Positions 60,783-64,000 of a DNA stretch of 64,000 bases are shown here, one piece after another. The DNA is taken from positions 348,368 to 412,367 of the forward strand of contig CAJNDS010001535.1 of NCBI GenBank assembly GCA_905221605.1. The letters run 5' to 3'. Each line of letters starts with the position of its first letter. Position 1 is the stretch's first letter. Origin of the DNA: Symbiodinium natans (Eukaryota; Sar; Dinophyceae; Suessiales; Symbiodiniaceae). The position numbers and the translations under genes are program-made. Under the pieces are notes generated by a model. It had not been told where the DNA came from and ran no database searches. It saw only the letters and a program-made list of their open reading frames with translations.

Positions 60783-61236
60783 GCCGTGTGCCGCCTACTT
60801 TGTGCCACATTGACATGAGTGTCCGTGTTGGCCAACCCGCAGCTCTTGCAATCGCTTAGTTAGGGTTTAGGGTTTAGGGTTTAGGGTTTAGGGTTTAGGG
60901 TTTAGGGTTTAGGGTTTAAGATCTTCTGTGAATCGAAGCGGGTGTCGTAGCAACTTCTTCCCCTTTCTTCCTCGCTGATGAGTTTCCTGGGTTTCTCCTC
61001 GAGGTGTGAGCCGACTTGACAAAAGGTTCCGGTACTTGATACAAGCTGGACGTACCCCTAAACCCGAAACCCTAAACCCTAAACCCTAAACCCTAAACCC
61101 TAAACCCCAAACCCTAAACCCTAAACCCTAAACCCTAAACCCTGAACCCTAAACCCTAAACCCTAAACCCTAAACCTTACGCTTCTGGCCCCATAACTTG
61201 GTGAAGTGCTAGGCTTGCTTTGGGCGCAAAGCTCAG

Positions 61237-61329
61237 GTCGGGCCGTTTTCCGTTCATCCCTCCGACGCGGTGCCGGAGAAGATGATGGTGCGCTTCTCCG
61301 TGTACAGCAGCTACTTCAGCCCCTATGCG
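61237..61329 (+). CDS. candidate exon (GC-AG intron follows)
   Basis: The acceptor is aaagctcag. It reads VGPFSVHPSDAVPEKMMVRF and on to SVYSSYFSPYA, ending GCG|GCCCGAG. It is in phase 0 with 61422. Confidence 0.5.
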
Positions 61330-61421
61330 GCCCGAGCCTCAGAAAAAACACACGCACTTCGAGAGGTCCTGGTTGAGAGTCTCCATGTTCTTGGATTTTG
61401 GGTTTTTGTGCCGGTCACGAG

Positions 61422-61535
61422 GAGCACTACTGCCGCTTCCGGTTGATGTCTGGAGACCTCAGCGGGTCACCGGGGCCATCGACCACATCCCTGGCTGCGG
61501 CCTCTCTCAACAAGTTCTGGGCAGAGCTCGCGAGC
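61422..61535 (+). CDS. candidate exon
   Basis: The acceptor is ccggtcacgag. It reads EHYCRFRLMSGDLSGSPGPS and TTSLAAASLNKFWAELAS. The donor is probably GC at AGC|GCGAAC. Confidence 0.5.
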
Positions 61536-61879
61536 GCGAACCCTAAACCCTAAACCCTAAACCCTAAACCCTAAACCCTAAACCCTAAACCCTAAACCCT
61601 AAACCCTAAACCCTAAACCGAAAACCCTAAACCCTAAACCCCAACGCCTTCCATCTCATGAGGTCCAAGCAGGAAGAGTCAACTCGACGATGTTGTTGTG
61701 TCAGCCTGCCACCTTTACTCGGGCCCCCGGACGTCAACCCCGACCTTGTACTAGCTTCATTAATGGACATGTTCATGCACTTCTATCTTGCTTCAACAGG
61801 AGGCTAGGTGTTCACATGAGTATAGACATATATTTATACTCTCTCTCGTATGCGGGTTCGGCGAAAGCCTCCGCTCTAG

Positions 61880-61976
61880 GATCTTTTTCTCAAAGAGTCA
61901 TGGCAGGTACCTTGGAGATGCTGAGGACTCAGTTGGAGAGCAGGACTTGACACGGTTCCAAGTTCTAGGATGTGAG
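61880..61976 (+). CDS. candidate exon, possible beta-trefoil (fascin-like) fragment
   Basis: After gctctag it reads IFFSKSHGRYLGDAEDSVGE and on to QDLTRFQVLGCE, with donor GTCTGAAC. HGRYL followed by an acidic turn resembles the repeat of fascin/DUF569-type trefoils. One repeat is not enough to assign. Confidence 0.45.
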
Positions 61977-62334
61977 GTCTGAACCCTAAACCCTGAACCC
62001 TAAACCCGAAACCCTAAACCCTAAACCCTTAACCCCAAACCCGAAACCCTAAACCCTAAACCCTAAACCCTAAACCCTAAACCCTAAACCCTAAACCCTA
62101 AACCCTAAACCCTAGCTGTCTGAGCCTGGTCGCTTCTTAGAAGACCGGTTACAGAGGAAACTTCAGAGCAAAGGCCTCCAATTCCATTTCCCCAGCTGCC
62201 CTGGTTTAGGGTTTAGGGTTAGGGGTTTAGGGTTTAGGGTTTAGGGTTTAGGGTTTAGGCGTTAGGCTTTAGGGTAACTCAAGCCCCGCAGACCCCAAAA
62301 CCCTCAAGACGCAGCGTAGGGCTTCGGGATGTAG

Positions 62335-62545
62335 GGCTTCTGGGGCTTATAGGGTTTTACAGGGTTTATAGGGGTTTTATAGGGTTGCATAGGGGTTTTA
62401 TAGGGGTTTTATAGGGTTTTACAGGGTTTATAGGGGTTTTATAGGGTTGCATAGGGTTTTATAGGGGTTTTATAGGGTTTTACAGGGTTTATAGGGGTTT
62501 TATAGGGTTGCATCGGGTTTGTAGGGTTTAGAGGGTTATCGGGTT
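62335..62545. repeat. tandem repeat of about 65-70 bp built from GGGTTTTATAGG words
   Basis: Three near-identical units with the words CAGGGTTTATAGGGGTTTTA and TAGGGTTGCATAGGG, adjoining TTTAGGG repeats. It is probably a diverged and re-amplified telomere-like array. Confidence 0.8.
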
Positions 62546-62691
62546 TATAGGGCTTAGGGAATTGGGTTGAGCGCTTTAGGATTTTAGCCCTCACCTCCCC
62601 AAAGCTGAAGGACTAAAACCCTAAAACCCTAAACCCTAAACCCTAAACCCTAAACCCTAAACCCTAAACCCCAAACCCTATAGAATCCCAG

Positions 62692-62752
62692 GCCAAAGCT
62701 TCCTCGGATGATGGGCGCCAAGTCAGGGACCTTTCAGACGTGGGGATCGCTC
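62692..62752 (+). CDS. candidate exon with GTTTAGGG donor
   Basis: The acceptor is atcccag, after a CCCTAAA array. It reads AKASSDDGRQVRDLSDVGIA, ending GCTC|GTTTAGGG. Confidence 0.45.
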
Positions 62753-62899
62753 GTTTAGGGTTTGGGGTTCAGGGTTTAGGGTATGGGGTTCAGGGTTTAG
62801 GGTTTAGGGTTTAGGGTTTATACGTGTGCAGAGAAAGGGGCTTGAGGGTTTCGTTGGCTGAGGCTGTCGATTGGCCACGGGGCCGGGGCCTCAAGACCA

Positions 62900-63015
62900 T
62901 CTAAACCCTAAACCCTAAACCCTAAACCCTAAACCCTAAACCCTAAACCCTAAACCCTAAACCCTAAACCCTAAACCCTAAACCCTAAACCCTAAACCCT
63001 AAACCCTAAACCCGA
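62900..63015. repeat. perfect CCCTAAA array, about 16 units
   Basis: Uninterrupted CCCTAAA units at the 3' side of the intron between the exons at 62692 and 63038. The 5' side carries the TTTAGGG array 62753-62820. Confidence 0.95.
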
Positions 63016-63037
63016 TTCCCTCGACGCGTTCCCTAAG

Positions 63038-63118
63038 TCGTCGCCTAAGGAGCTGATGCTGTGCATGGCTTCCTGCACAGATCAAGACAGACCGGAAGGT
63101 GCCGGGTTTTTTGTGGGG
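63038..63118 (+). CDS. candidate exon
   Basis: The acceptor is cccctaag or ccctaag. It reads SSPKELMLCMASCTDQDRPE and on to GAGFFVG, with donor GGG|GTCTAGGCC, followed by a TTTAGGG array. Confidence 0.45.
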
Positions 63119-63817
63119 GTCTAGGCCTAGGGTTTAGGGTTTAGGGTTTAGGGTTTAGGGTTTAGGGTTCAGGGTTTAGGGTTTAGGGTTTAGGAATCAG
63201 GGTTTAGGCTTTAGGAATAAGGGTTTAGGGGGGTGGGATGCCCAGGGCCGAAATGAACGCCAGAGGGGCAATCTGTGGCCAGGCTCGCAGGAGACGTCCA
63301 TTTCCCTCCGGACCTTTGATGTGTTTGTCCCACTCTCAGAGCAATCGTAGAGATTATAGTTGTAAGGCAGCTACTAGAGGTAGCTACCGGCTTTCTTTCT
63401 AAGGTTGCACAGGGGAATTCTAAGGTTGCACAGGGGAATGCTTATCTTTCATCGTAGCGTGTGATCTGTTTATGGGCCCAGAGCTGGTGAGGATGACTCG
63501 CAGGATTCTTCTGAGCGAGTTGTGTGTGTATCGGCTTGCAACTGTGCAATCGCGCACAGACTGAAGCTCTTGGTGCCAGAGTCAGTTTACTGCGCAGACT
63601 TGCAGAACCACTTGATTCGAATCCATGGGGCCATTGCACGCAGAAGTTGAAAGCTGTGCGGCCCATGGTGTATTGTGGTGCAGAACGCATAGCAAATCAA
63701 AGGGGTGTACGACACTCTTTGACGTTGATTTGACGCCACCACAAAACGCTGCCATTTTTACACTTCAATGACACCCATGATTTATTGAGTCAAGGAGATT
63801 ATTGTTCGCAATGCTTT

Positions 63818-63898
63818 GGGATGTTCCCCCTTATACTAACAGTCCTTAATACGGATTATATTGAGGGGTACTATAATCCCTTTTACGGACTGTTAGCA
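63818..63898. mobile_element. MITE family A copy, right tip missing
   Basis: TGGGATGTTCCCCCTTATAC then CTAACAGTCCTTAATACGG ... CTATAATCCCTTTTACGGACTGTTAGC. The final AAGGGGGAACATCCC is absent. Confidence 0.7.
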
Positions 63899-64000
63899 CA
63901 GGCTGGTGTTTCCCGAAGTATCGTTGCCGTTGTGGGGTATTGCGCGGCTGTCTTCCCAGGCTCAGCCAACCTTGGACCTGACCACATCCATTCTCACCTA

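Overview
The window looks like nuclear DNA of a dinoflagellate, probably from the Symbiodiniaceae/Suessiales/Prorocentrales range. This is inferred from four things: plant-type telomeric heptamers (TTTAGGG/CCCTAAA) scattered through gene space; many short exons all readable on the + strand; GT-AG introns mixed with GC-AG and GA-AG introns; and a very large intact Ty1/copia polyprotein with extra domains of the kind reported from dinoflagellates. The species is not identifiable by eye. No rRNA, tRNA, CRISPR or bacterial-type operon was seen.

Layout. 1-8.9 kb: small + strand exons, including an FHA domain split over three exons (4775-5364), plus an AGT microsatellite and a roughly 0.6 kb polypurine tract. 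8,891-18,802: a complete young Ty1/copia element (identical 229-bp LTRs, half-tRNA-type primer site, one 3,035-aa ORF) inserted in phase into a CCCTAAA array. 18.8-29.9 kb: further exons, palindromic MITE-like elements and a possible LINE remnant. 30.1-35.6 kb: an exon series with TPR-like motifs ending in a 113-aa terminal exon. 35.8-37.6 kb: a 320-bp satellite, five units. 38.7-41.0 kb: more exons. 42.05-46.36 kb: exons of a predicted secreted YWTD/NHL-like beta-propeller protein. 48.23-56.87 kb: the best-resolved split gene, with propeller blades, a PAN/Apple-like Cys domain, a Ser/Thr-rich stalk and a hydrophobic GPI-type tail. 57-64 kb: more small exons, long telomere-like arrays and MITEs.

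Two things stand out. First, the copia polyprotein appears to carry both a cytosine-5 methyltransferase-like domain and a TET/JBP-like 2OG-Fe(II) dioxygenase domain, so a potential writer and eraser of DNA methylation travel in one retroelement. Second, telomere-like arrays are polarised against the exons. CCCTAAA arrays sit upstream of exons, at intron 3' ends, and TTTAGGG arrays sit downstream, at intron 5' ends, where the repeat often supplies the GT donor as GTTTAGGG. Several introns are little more than such an inverted pair. Copies of one MITE family are interrupted by arrays of either orientation, which suggests that the arrays insert.

Exon calls were made by eye from open frame, splice signals, phase agreement and peptide plausibility. 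Boundaries are approximate unless a phase match is stated, and assignment of exons to one gene is inference except where domains join up.
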